A stretch of 64,000 bases of DNA, from contig NC_061118.1 of NCBI RefSeq assembly GCF_002878395.1, positions 5,239,575 through 5,303,574 of the forward strand, given 5' to 3'. Position 1 is the first letter of the stretch. Each line of letters begins with the position of its first letter. Of this stretch, positions 44,701 through 56,600 are shown in pieces. Both the position numbers and the translations under genes were made by a program. The notes under the pieces are model-generated. The model was not told the origin of the DNA. It saw only the letters and a program-made list of their open reading frames with translations, and made no database searches. Source of the DNA: Capsicum annuum. Taxonomy: Eukaryota > Streptophyta > Magnoliopsida > Solanales > Solanaceae.

Positions 44701-47700
44701 GGCAAAACGGCACTAATGGGGCATTTTCAGGCTAAATCGATGTGCTTAGCCCACTATTTTGGGCGTGGGCCTGGGGTACAGGTATGCTGTGGGTTAAAAA
44801 TTGACTGGGGCGTACCAAGGACGTAGGGGATAGTCCCAGTGTATTTCATTGAATTTTTCGTTTCCATTTGGGTGAATTAACGGGTGATACGGCATGAATG
44901 AGGAATTTTCGAACTAAATCAATATGCTATAGCCCATGGTTTCGGGGGTTGGCCCCGGGCCCAGGCGTGTTGTAGGCCAAAAATATACCGAGCTATGCCA
45001 TAGAGGTTGGGAATCATCCCAGTGTGGTCCGCTTAAATTTTTATGGTCATTTGGTGGATCAAAGGGCAAAATGGTGGGAATAGGGCTTTTTCTGGCCAAA
45101 TCAATGTGCTTAGCCCACGGATATAGGGGTGGGCCCGATATCCGAGCATACTATAGGTCAAAAATTGATTGGGGCATGCCAGGGAGGAGTGGGATCATCA
45201 CAGCGCAGTCTATTTAATTATTAATGGCCATTTCGATGGACAAACGGGCAAAACAAAATGAATCGAGCATTTTTGAATAAAATCGATGTGTTATAGCCCA
45301 TGGTTTCAGGGGTGGGCCCAGGGTTCGGGCATGTTGTGGGTAAAAAATTGATCGGGGCATGCCAGGGAGGTAGGCGTTCATCCTAATATGGTCCATTTAA
45401 ATTTTGGTGGCCATTTGGGTGGACAAACGGGCAAAACGGCGAGAACGGGGCATTTTTGAGCCAAATTGATGTGCTATAGCCCACGACTTCTGGGTGGGCC
45501 TGGGGACCGAGCGTGCTGTGGGCCAAAAATTTACTTGGGCATGCCGTAGAGGTTTGGAATCATCACAGTGTGGTCCATTTAATTTTTCATGTCTATTTGG
45601 GTGGACAAACAGGCTAAACGGTATGAACGGGGTGTTTTCAGGCCCAATCGATGTGCTATAGCCCATGATTTCAGGGGTGGACACAGGGTTCGGGTGTGCT
45701 ATGGGACAAAAATTGATCGAGGCATGCCAAGGAGATTAAGAATAATCCTAGTGTGGTATGTTTAAATTTTTGTGGTCATTTGGGTGGACAAACGGGAGAA
45801 ACAACGAGAGTGGGGTATTTTACGGCCTATTCGATGTGCCATAGCACACAGTTTTTTTGGGGTGGGCCCGGGTCTGACGTACTATGGGCCAAAAATATAT
45901 TGGGGTTGCCAGGGAGGTTGGGTATCATCATAATATTTTTGGTTTAATTTTTTGTGACCATTTACGTGGACAAACGGGCGAAACAGCGCAAATGGGGCAT
46001 TTTTAGGACAAATCGATGTGGTATAGCCCACGGTTTTGGTGGTAGGCCTAGGATTCAGGCGTCCTATGGGCTAAAAGTTGATCGGGGCATGTCAGAGAGG
46101 TTAGATATTATCCCAGCGTGGTTCGTTTAAATTTTTGTGGCCATTTGGGTGGTCAAACAGGCGAAATGACGCAAACTAGGCATTTTTGGGCCAAATCGGT
46201 GTGCTATAGCACACGATTTTAGGGGTTGTCCCAGGGTCCAAACGTGTTGTAGTCCAAATATCAATTGAGGCAAGCTAAGGAGGTTGGGGATTATCCCAGT
46301 GTGATCCAATTAATTTTTCATGTCCATTTGGGTGGACAAAGAGGCGAAACGACGCGAATGGGGCATTTTTTTGCAAAATCGATATGCTATAGCCTACGGT
46401 TTTGGGTGTGGGCTCGGGATCCGATATGCTCTGGGCTAAAAATGTACTGAAGGGTGCCAGGGAGGTTGGGGATCACCCCAATGTGGTCTGTTTAATTTTT
46501 TGTGGCCATATGTGTGGACAAATGGGCAAAACAACGCAAACGAGATATTATCAGGCCAAATTGGCGTGCTATAGCCCTTGTTCCGGGTGTGTTGTGGGCC
46601 AAAAATCCACAGAGGCATGAAAGGGAGTTTCGGGATCATCCCAGTGTGGTCCGTTTAAATTTTTATGGCCATTAGGATGGACAAAAGGGGAAAACGGCGC
46701 GAATGGGGCAATCGATGTGCTATACCTCATGTGTTTAGGGTGGGGCCTGGGGTTCGGGTGTGATGTGGGCCAAAAATTTACCATGGTATGCTAGGGAAGT
46801 TGAGGATTTTCCCAGTGTGGTTCTTTTAAGTTTTCGTGGCCAATTGGGTGGACAAACGGGAGAAACGGCATGAACTAGGCATTTTTAGACAAAATCGGTG
46901 TGCTATAGGTCACGATTTTTGAGGTGGGCCTGAGGGCCCAGATGGGATGAGGGATAAAAATCAATCAGGGCGTGCCTGGGAGGTTGGGATCATCCCAGTG
47001 AGGTCCGTTTAATTTTTCGTGGCTATTTTTGTTGACAAACGAACAAAATGGCGTAAACGGGATATTTTCGATCCAAATCGGTGTGCTATAGCCCATAGAT
47101 TTGGGGGATGGGCCTAGGGTCCTGGAGTTCTGTGGGATGAATATCGACCAGGGCATGCTGGGGATCATCTTAGTGTGGTCCGTTTAATTTTTATTGGCCA
47201 TTTGGTTGGTCAGACGGATAAAATGATGCAAACAAGGCATTTTTGGGCTAAATCGGTGTGTTATAGCCCACGATTTTGGTGTGGGGCCTGGGGTACGGGT
47301 GTTCTGTGGGCCAAAAATTGACAGAGGCATAAAAGGGAGGTTAGGAATCATCCCATTGTGATCCATTTAATTTTTCGTAGCCATTTGGATGGACAAACGG
47401 GCGAAACAGCATGAACGGAGCATTTTTGGGCCAAATCAGTGTGCTATAGCCCACAGTTTTATGGGTGGGACTGGGGTTCAGGCGTGCTGTGGGTGAAAAA
47501 TCGACTGTCGTATACCAGAGAAGTTGGGGATCATCCCAGTATGGTCCGTTTAATTTTTCACGGCCATTTAGTTGGACAAACGAGCAAAACGATGCAAACG
47601 AGGCATTTTTGGGCTAAATCGGTGCGCTATAGCACACGATTTTGGGGGTGGGCCCAGAGTCCAGTCGTGCTGTGGACAAAAAATTGACTGGGGCGTGCCA

Positions 47701-50610
47701 AGGATGTTGGGGATTATCTCAGTATGGTCCATTTAAAATTTTGTGGCCATTTGGGTAGACAAACGAAGGAAATGACACTAACGGGGCATTTTCGGGCCAA
47801 ATCGGTGTGCTATTGCCCAGGGATTCGGGGGTTGGACTGGGGTCTAGGCGTGCTGTGTGACAAAAATTGATTGAGGTATTCCAGGGATGTTGGGGATCAA
47901 CCCAATGTGGTTCGTTTAAATTTTCATGTCCATTTGGGTGGACAAGAGGGCGAAACGATGCGAACGGGGCATTTTTAGGCCAAAACAGTGTGCTATAGCC
48001 CACGCTTTTGGGGTGGGCCCAGGGTCTGGGCGTGCTGTAGGCCAAAAATCAACCGGGGTATGCCAGCAAGATTGGGGATCATCGTAATACGGTTAATTTA
48101 ATTTTTCGTGGCCATTTGGGTGGACAAACGGGCAAAACACTACGAATGGTGCATTTTCGAGCCAAATCAGTGTGTTATAGCCCACGGTTTTGGGGGTGGG
48201 CCTAGGGTCTGGGCGTTCTACATGCAAAAATTGATCGGGGCATGCCATAGAAGTAAGAGATCATCGCAGTATGGTTTGTTTAAATTTTCGTGGCCATTTG
48301 GGTGGACAAACCGGCGAAATAGGGTAAACAGGGCATTTTTGGGCTAAATTGGTGAGCTAGAGCCCACAGTTTCGGTGGTGGGCCAGAGGTCCAGGCGTGC
48401 TGTGCACTGAAAATCAACCGAAGCGTGCTAGGGAGGTTAGAGATCATCCCATTGTGGTACATTTAAATTTTCATGGTTATTTACATTGACAAGCGAGCGA
48501 ATTGGCGCATATGAGGCATTTTTGGGCCAAATCGGTGTGCTACAACCCACAGTTTTGGGGATGGGATCGGGGTTCGAGTGTGCTGTGAGTTGAAAATCGA
48601 TCGAGGTGTGCCAAGGAGGTTGAGTATCATCTCAGTGGGGTCCATGTAATTTTTCATGGCTATTTGGGTAGACAAACGAGCGAAATGGTGCAAACGGGGC
48701 ATTTTTTAGCTAAATTGGTGTGCTATAGCCCTCAATTTTGGTGGTGGGTCTGGGGTCCAAGCATTCTGTGGGCCAAAAATTAACTAGGGCATGCCAGGGA
48801 GGTTGGAGATCATCCCAGTATGGTCCGTTTAAATTTTTGTGGCCATTTGGGTGGACAAACGGATGAATCGACACGAATGGGGCAATTTTATGCCAAATCA
48901 GTGTGCTATAGCCCACGAATTCAGGGGTGTGCCCAAAGTTCGGGCGTAATGTCAGATTAAAATTCATCGAGACATGCAAAGGAAGTTGGGGATCGACACA
49001 GTATGGTTCATTTAAATTTTCATGGCCATTTGCATGGACAAGAGGGCGAATCGGTGCGAATGGTGCATTATCAGGCTAAATAAGTGTGATATAGCCCACG
49101 GTTTTGGGGTGACCCCAGGGTCCGGGCATGCTGTAGGCAAAAAATCGATCGGGGCATATCGAGGAGGTTGGGGATCATCCCAGTATGGTTCGTTTAATTT
49201 TTCGTGGCTATTTGGGTGGACTAACGGGCAAAATATCGTGAACGACATATTTTCGAGCTAAATCAGTGTACTATAGCCCATAGTTTCAGGGGTGGGCCTT
49301 GGGTATGAGTGTGTTCTGGGCTGAAAATCAATCATGGCATGCCAGGGAGGTTATAGATCATCACAGTGTGGTCTGTTTAAATTTTCATGGCCATTTGGGT
49401 GGACAAACCTACTAAATGGGGTAAATGGGGCATTGTCTGTCTAAATTAGTATGTTAGAGCCCACGATTTCGGTGGTGGGCTCGGGGTTCGGGTATGCTGT
49501 GGGCTGAAAATTAATAGAGGCATGCTAGGGAGGTTGGGGATCGTCCCATTATGGTACTTTTAAATTTTCATGGTCATTTGCATTGACAAGCGGGCGAATT
49601 GGAACAAATGAGGCATTTTTGGGCCAAATTGGTGTACTATAGCCCCCAGTTTTGGGGGTGGGATTGGGGTTCGGGCGTGCCGTAGGTCAAAAATCGATCG
49701 AGGTGCGCCAGGGAGGTTGAGGATCATCTCAGTATGGTTCGTTTAATTTTTTATGGCCATTTGGGTGGACAAACGAGGGAAATAGTGTGAACGGAGCATT
49801 TTTAGGCCAAATTGGTGTGTTATATCCCATGGTTTTGGGGGGTAGGCTCGGGGTTCGGGCATGCTGTAGGCTAAAAATCAACCGGGGCATGCTAGGGAAG
49901 TTAGGGAACATCCCAGTATGGTTCGTTTAAATTTATGTGGTCATTTGGTGGACAAACGGCCAAAACAGCATGAATGGGGCATTTTGGGGCCAAATTGGTG
50001 TGCTATATCACACGATTTTGGGGGTGGTCAAGGGGTCTAGGCGTGCTGTGGGCCAAAAATCAACCGAGGTGTGTTAGGGAGATTTGGGATCGTCCAAGTG
50101 TGGTCTGTTTAATTTTTTGTGGCCATTTCTATGGATAAACGGTCGAAATGGCGCGAACGAGGTGCTTTCAGGCCAAATCTGTGTGCTATAGCCTATGGTT
50201 TCAGGGGTAGGCTCAGGATCAGGGCATACTGTGAGCCGAAAATCAACCAGGGCATGCCAGAGAGGTTGGGATTGTCCTAGTGGGGTTCGTTTAAATTTTG
50301 TGGCCATTTGAATGGACAAAAAGGTAAAACGGTGCGAACGAGGAATTTTTAGGCCAAATCAGTGTGCTATAGCCTATGGTTTCATGGGTGGAATCGGGAT
50401 ACGGGCATGCTGTGAGTTGAAAATGTACCGAGGCATGCCATAGATGTTGGGGATCATCCCAGTGTGGTTCGTTTAATTTTTCATGGCCATTTGGTGGACA
50501 AATGTACAAAACAACGCAAACGAGGCATTTTTGGGCTAAATCAGTGTGCTACAGCCCACGATTTTGGGGGTGGGCTCGGGGTCCGGGCGTGCTGTGGGCC
50601 AAAAATTTAC
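32777..50610 (+). repeat. satellite array block 2 (subfamily B), about 98 copies
   Basis: The same head-to-tail monomer as block 1, resuming in mid-monomer at cgatcgggacatgc. Monomer landmarks keep their spacing apart from local losses near 36350, 36915, 40857, 42045, 42795 and 46700. I did not find a strong long-period repeat here by eye; divergence between neighbours is high throughout. It stops at ccaaaaatttac, where the plastid-derived fragment begins. Open frames of 60-116 codons on both strands are by-products of the near-multiple-of-three period. Confidence 0.95.
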
Positions 50611-50961
50611 TTTTTCGACTATAAAAAAGTCACTTCATAATATTTATAATATTAGTAAGAAAATATCACATAGTTTTTTTGATTTATCCTACTTGTCACA
50701 AGCATATGTATTTTACAAATTATCACAAACCCAAGTTATTAATTTGTCTAAATTTAAATCTTTTCTTCAATATAACAGAACGTCTTTTTTCCTTAAGACT
50801 AAAATAAAGGACTATTTTAGAACACTAGGAATTTTTCATTCTGAATTAAAACATAAAAAACCTCAGAGGCATAGAATCAATCAATGGATAAAATGGTTAA
50901 GACGGCATTATCGATACGATTTATCTAAGATTAGATGGTCTAGATTAATTCCAAAAATTGG
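50611..50961 (+). pseudogene. ycf1: nuclear insertion of plastid DNA: ycf1 (Tic214) fragment
   Basis: A roughly 350-bp AT-rich segment unlike the satellite encodes, in one uninterrupted frame of about 115 codons, pieces characteristic of plastid Ycf1: [13 protein letters not shown], then [20 protein letters not shown], then [50 protein letters not shown] and SRLIP. Ycf1 is a large protein of the chloroplast inner-envelope import machinery; this is a small internal piece without start or stop. The satellite breaks off at ccaaaaattt and resumes at about tcgtcccagtgtgg. Roughly 28 bp of monomer is thus replaced, consistent with end-joining repair that captured organelle DNA. The satellite happens to stay open on both sides, giving a meaningless chimeric frame (50546-51208). 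Confidence 0.85.
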
Positions 50962-53625
50962 ATGTTATCGTCCCAGTGTGGTCCGTTTAAATTTTTGTGG
51001 CCATTTGTGCGGCGAAATAGGCAAAACGGTGCAAATGGGGCATTTTCGGGGCAAATCGATGTGCTATAACCCACGATTTTTAGAGGTGGGCCCAAGATAT
51101 GGATGTGCTATCAGCGAAAAATCAACCGAGGCATGCCAGGGAGGTTGGGGATCGTCCCAGCTTGGTCCATTTAAATTATTTTGGCCATTTGGGTGGACAA
51201 ATGGGTGAAACAGCATGAACGGGGCATTTTTTGGGCCAAATCGATGTGCTATAGCCCACGATTTTGTCGGTGGGCTTGGGGTTCTGGCGGGCTGTGGGAC
51301 AATAATGTACCGAGGTATACCAGGGAGGTTGGGGATTTTCTACTGTGGTGCGTTTAATTTTTTGTGGCCATTTGGGTGGACAAACAGGCGAAACGGAGCA
51401 AACGGGGTGTTTTTTTACCAAATCGGTGTGCTATAGCCCACGGTTTTAGTGCTGAGCCCTGGGTCCGGGCGTGCTGTGGGCGAAAAATATAATTGGGCAT
51501 GCCAGGGAGGTTATGGTCCATTTGAATTTTTGTGGCTATTTGGGTTGACAAACGGAAGAAACAAAGCAAATGAGGCATTCACCAGGGCATGCCCTAATCG
51601 ATTATGCTATGGTTTAACGGGTGGGCCCAGGGTCCGAGTGTGCTGTGGGCCGAAAACTAACCAGGGTATTCCAGAGTATTGGGGATTGTCCCAATGTGGT
51701 CCATTTAATCTTTCATGGCCATTTGGGTGGTCAAACGGGCGAAACAGCATGAAGAAGGCATTTTCGAGCCAAATCGATGTGCTATAGCCCACGATTTTGG
51801 GGATGAGCCCAGGGGCAGGACGTGCTGTGGGCCAAAAATTGATCGGGGCATGTCAGGGAGGTTGGGGATCGTTCCAGTGTGGTCCCTTTAAATTTTTGTG
51901 GCAATTTCGGTGGTCAAACGGGCGAAACGGTGCAAAATGGGTTTTTTTGGGCCAGATCGGTTTGCTATAGCCCACGGTTTTGAGGGTGGGCCCGAGTTTC
52001 GGGCGTACAGTGGGCCTAAAATTGACCAGTTTATTCCAGAGAGGTTGGAGATATCATCCCAGTATGGTTCGTTAAATTTTTACTGTCTATTTAGGTGGAT
52101 AAACAAGCGAAACAACGCGAATGGGGTATTTTCGAGATAAATCGGTGTTCAATAGCCTACGATTTTTGGGGTAGGCTCAGGGTTCGGGCATGCTGTAGTT
52201 GAAAATCGATCGGGGCATGCCAGGGAGGTTGGTGATCATTCCAGTATGTTCTGTTTTAATTTTCATGGTAATTTGGGTGGATAAACGGGCAAAACGGCGT
52301 GAATGGGCCATTTTTGGACCAAATAAGTGTGCTATAGCCCAAAATTTTGAGGGTGGGATCGAGGTCCATGTGTGCTATGGCCAAACATCGACCGGGGTAG
52401 GCTAGAGAGGTTGGTGATCGTCCCAGTGTGGTCTATTTTATTTTTGTGGCAATTTGGGTGAACAAACAGGCAAAACAGCACGAATGAGGCATTTTCAGGA
52501 GAAATCGATATGCTTTAGCCTGTGATTTTGTGGTTGGGCTCAGGTTTTGTGCATATTGTAGGCAAAAAATCAACCGAGGCATGCCCGGGTGGTTGATGAT
52601 TATCCCAGTATGGTCAGTTTATTTTGTATGGCCATTTGGATGGATATAGGGCGAAATGGCACGAACGGGGCATTTTTCAGTCCAAATCGGTGTGCTATAG
52701 CACACGGTTTTGAGGGTGGGCCCAGGGTCTAGGTGTGTTGTGGGTCAAAAAACAATCGGGGCATGCCAGTGAGTTGGGATTGTCCCAGTGTGGTCCATTT
52801 TTATTTTTGCGGCCATTTGTGTGGACAAATGGAAAAACATCTTGAATGGAGAATTTTTGGGCCATATCGGTGTTCTACAGCCTACGGATTTGGGGGAGGG
52901 CCTAGATTCAGGGCGTGGTATGGTCAAAAAATTGATCAGAGCATGTCAGGGAGGTTTGGGATCATCTCAGTGTGGTCCATTTAAATTTTCATTTCCATTT
53001 GGGTGGACAAGCGGGTGAATCAGCGATAATGGGACATTTTTCGGCCAAATAAGTGTGCTGTAGCCCACGGTTTCAGAGGTGAGCTCGTGGTCCGGGCATG
53101 ATATGGGCTGAAAATCGACCAGGGCATGCTAGAAAGGTTGGGGATTATCCAAGTGTGGTCTGTTTTATTTTTTGCGGCCATTTTTGTGGACAAATGGGCG
53201 AAACAGCGTAAATGGGGGATTTTTGGGGCATAATGATTTGCTATATCCCAGGGTTTAAGGGGTGGGCCCGGGGTCTGGGCGTGGTATAGATCGAAAATCG
53301 ATCAGGGCATGCCAGGGAGGTTGGGGATCATTCACGTGTGGTCTGTTTAAATTTTTGTGGCCATTTAGGTGGACAAACAGGTGAAAATATGTGAACGGTG
53401 CATTTTAGGGCTAAATCGATGTGCTAAGCCAACGGTTTTAGGGGTGGGCTCGAGATTCGAATGTGCTGCGGGCCAAAAATCAATTCAGACATGCCAGAGA
53501 GGTAGGGAATCATCCCTGTGTGGTCCGATTAAATTATTTTGGCTATTTGGGAGGACAAAAGGGACAAACGGTGTGAATTGGGCATTTTCGAGCCAAATCG
53601 GTGTGCTATAGCCCATGGTGTCAGC

Positions 53626-56600
53626 GGTGGACCTGGGATCCTAGTATGCTGTGGGCCAAAAATTAACCTGAGATGACAGGGAGGTTGGGGATCGCGCAGT
53701 ATGGTTGGTTTAATTTTTTGTGGCCATTTGGGTGGAAAAATAGGCAAAACAGCGCAAACGGAACATTTTTAGGCCAAATCAATGTGCTATAGCCCACGGT
53801 TTTAGGGGTGGGCTCGGGGTCCGGGCATGCTGTGGGATGAAAATTGCCCGAGGCATGTCTGGGAGGTTGGGAATCATCCCAGTGTGGTCCGTTTAATTTT
53901 ATGTGGCCATTTGAGTGGAAAAAAAGGCAAAACAGTGCAAATGAAGCATTTTTGGGATAAATCGGTGTGTTATAGCTCACGGTTTTGGGGGTGGGCCCAA
54001 GGTCGAAGCTTGTTGTGGTACAAAAATTGATTGGGGTATTCCAAGGAGGTTGGGAATCATCGTAGTGTGGTTCGGTTAATTTTTTATGGCTATTTGGGTA
54101 CACAAATGGGAAAAACGTCGCGAATGGGAATTTTGAGGCCGAATCGGTTTGCTGTATCACACGATTTTGGGGGTGGGTCTAGTTTTCGGGTTTGTGGTGG
54201 GTCAAAAATCAACCGGGAGTGCCAGGGAAGTTATGGATCATCCCAATGTGGTCCGTTTAATTTTTTGTGGCCATTTGTGTGGACAAACGGGCAAAACGGC
54301 ATGAACGAGGCATTTTTGGACTAAATCGGTGTACTATAGGCCACGGTTTTTGGGGTAGGACTGGGGTTCGGGCGTGCTGTGGGTCAAAACTCGATTGGGG
54401 AATTCCAGAGAGGTTAGGGATCATCCCAGTGTGGTCCGTTTGATTTTTTGTGGCCATTTGTGTGGATAAATAGGTGAAACAGCACGAACGGAGCATTTTC
54501 GAGCCAAATTGGTATGCTATAGCCCATGGTTTCGGGGATGGGCCCAGGGTCCGAGGGTGCTGTGGGCTAAAAATCAGTCGGGGAACGTCAGATATTTTGG
54601 GGATAATCCCACTGTGTTCCGTTTAATTTTTTATGGCCATTTGGGTGGACAAATAGGCGAAACAACGCGAACAGGGCATTTTTGGGCCAAATCGGTGTGC
54701 TATAACCCATGGTTTTGGGGATGAGCCCAATTTCAGGGCGTGTTTTATCCCAATATGGTTGAGAATTATCCCAGTATGGTTTTTTTAAATTATCATGGCT
54801 ATTTGGGTGGACAAACGGGAGAAACGGTGTGAACAGGGCATTTTTGGGCCAAATCAGTGTGCTATAGCCCACGGTTTTTTGGGTGGGGCTTAGGTTTTGT
54901 GTGTGCTGTTGGCCGGAAATTGGCAGAGGCATGCCAGGGAGGTTGGGGATCATCTCAGTGTGGTTCGTTTAATTTTTCATGGCCATTTGGGTGGATAAAC
55001 GAGTGAAATGGCGCGAATGGGGCATTTTTTGATCCAAATTGGTGTGCTATAACACACGATTTTAAGTGTGGGCTCGGGGTGTAGGCGTGCTGTGTGCCGA
55101 AAATTGATTGGGGCATGTTAGGGAGTTGAGGATCGTCCCAGTGTGGTCCGTTTAAATTTTCGTGGGCATTTGTGTGGACAAATGAAGAAAACAACACGAA
55201 TGGGGAATTTTTGGACCATATCAGTGTGTTACAGCCCACAGATTTAGAGGTGGGCCTGGGTTCAGGGAGTGTTGTGGGCGAAAAATTGACCAGAGTATGT
55301 CAGCGAGGTTGGGGATCATCCAGTGGTCCTTTAAATTTTCATGGTAATTTTGGTGGACAAACAAGCAAAATAACGCGAAAGGGGCATTTTCTGGCAATAT
55401 CGGTGTGCTATAGGCCACAATTTTGGAATAGGACCCAGGCGTGTTGAGGGCCAAAAATTAAACATGGCGTGCCAGGGAGGTTGGGGATCGTCCCATTGTG
55501 GTACGTTTAAAATTTTATGGCCATTTAGTTAGACAAATAGGTGAAACAATGCGAATGGGGCAGTTTTAGGCCAAATCGATGTGCTATAGCCCATGATTTC
55601 GGGGGTTGTCCTGAGGTCCGAACGTGCTGTGGGTCAAAAATCTATCGAGACATGTTAGGGAAGTTTGGGATCATTCTAGTGTGGTCCAATTAAATTTTTT
55701 TTGCCATTTGGATGGACAAATGGCAGAAACGGCGCGACTTGTACATTTTCGAGCCAAATCGGTGTGTTATGGCATACGGTTTTGTGGGTAGGTTCGGGGT
55801 CCAGGCATGCTGTGGCCAGAAAATTAACCAGGTCATGCCAGGGAGGTTGGGGATCATCCAAGTGTGGTCCGTTTAAGTCTTAATGGCCATTTAGGTGGAC
55901 AAACGAGCGAAACGGTGCGAACTAGGTATTTTTGAGCTAAATCGATGAGCTATAGCCCATCGTTTTGGAGTTGGGCTCGGGGTCCGAGCATGCTGTAGGA
56001 CGAAAATATACCTGGGTATGCCAGTGAGGTTTGGGATAGTTCCAATGTGTTCCGTTAATTTTTTTGTGGCCATTTGTGTGGAAAAATTGGCAACACAGCA
56101 TGAACGGGGCATTTTGGAGCAAAATTAGAGTTTTATAGCCCTCGGTCTTGGGGGTGGGCCTAGGGTTTGGGCTTATTGTGGGCCGAAAATCAACTGGGGC
56201 ACACCAAGGAGGTAGGAGATCATCCCAGTACGGTCCATTTTATTTTTAAGGGCATTTGGGTGGACAACGAGCGAAACGGCGTGAACGAGGCTTTTTCATG
56301 CAAAATCGGTGTGCTATAGGCCATGATTTTTAGGGTGGATCCGAGGTTCGAGTGTGCTGTGGGCTAAAAATTGACCGGGGCATGCCAGGGAGGTTGAAGA
56401 TCATCACAGTGTGGTTAATTTTAAATTTTCGTGGCCATTTAGCTGGACTAATAGGCATAACATTTTGAATGAGGCAAAAAGCCCACAGTTTCGGCGGTGG
56501 ACCTGGGATCCTGGCATGTTTTGGGCCAAAAATTGACCTAGGCATGACAGGGAGATTGGGGATCACTCAGAGTGGTCCATTTAATTTTTGTGGCTATTTG

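Noticed and set aside
50546..51208. A 220-codon plus-strand frame that looks like a gene
   Set aside because: It is satellite sequence, then the ycf1 fragment, then satellite again, joined only because no stop happens to fall at the junctions.
51590..51620. Possible small inversion in a monomer (caccagggcatgccctaatc)
   Set aside because: The core gggcatgccc is a palindrome, so orientation cannot be judged; a deletion with local shift explains it equally well.
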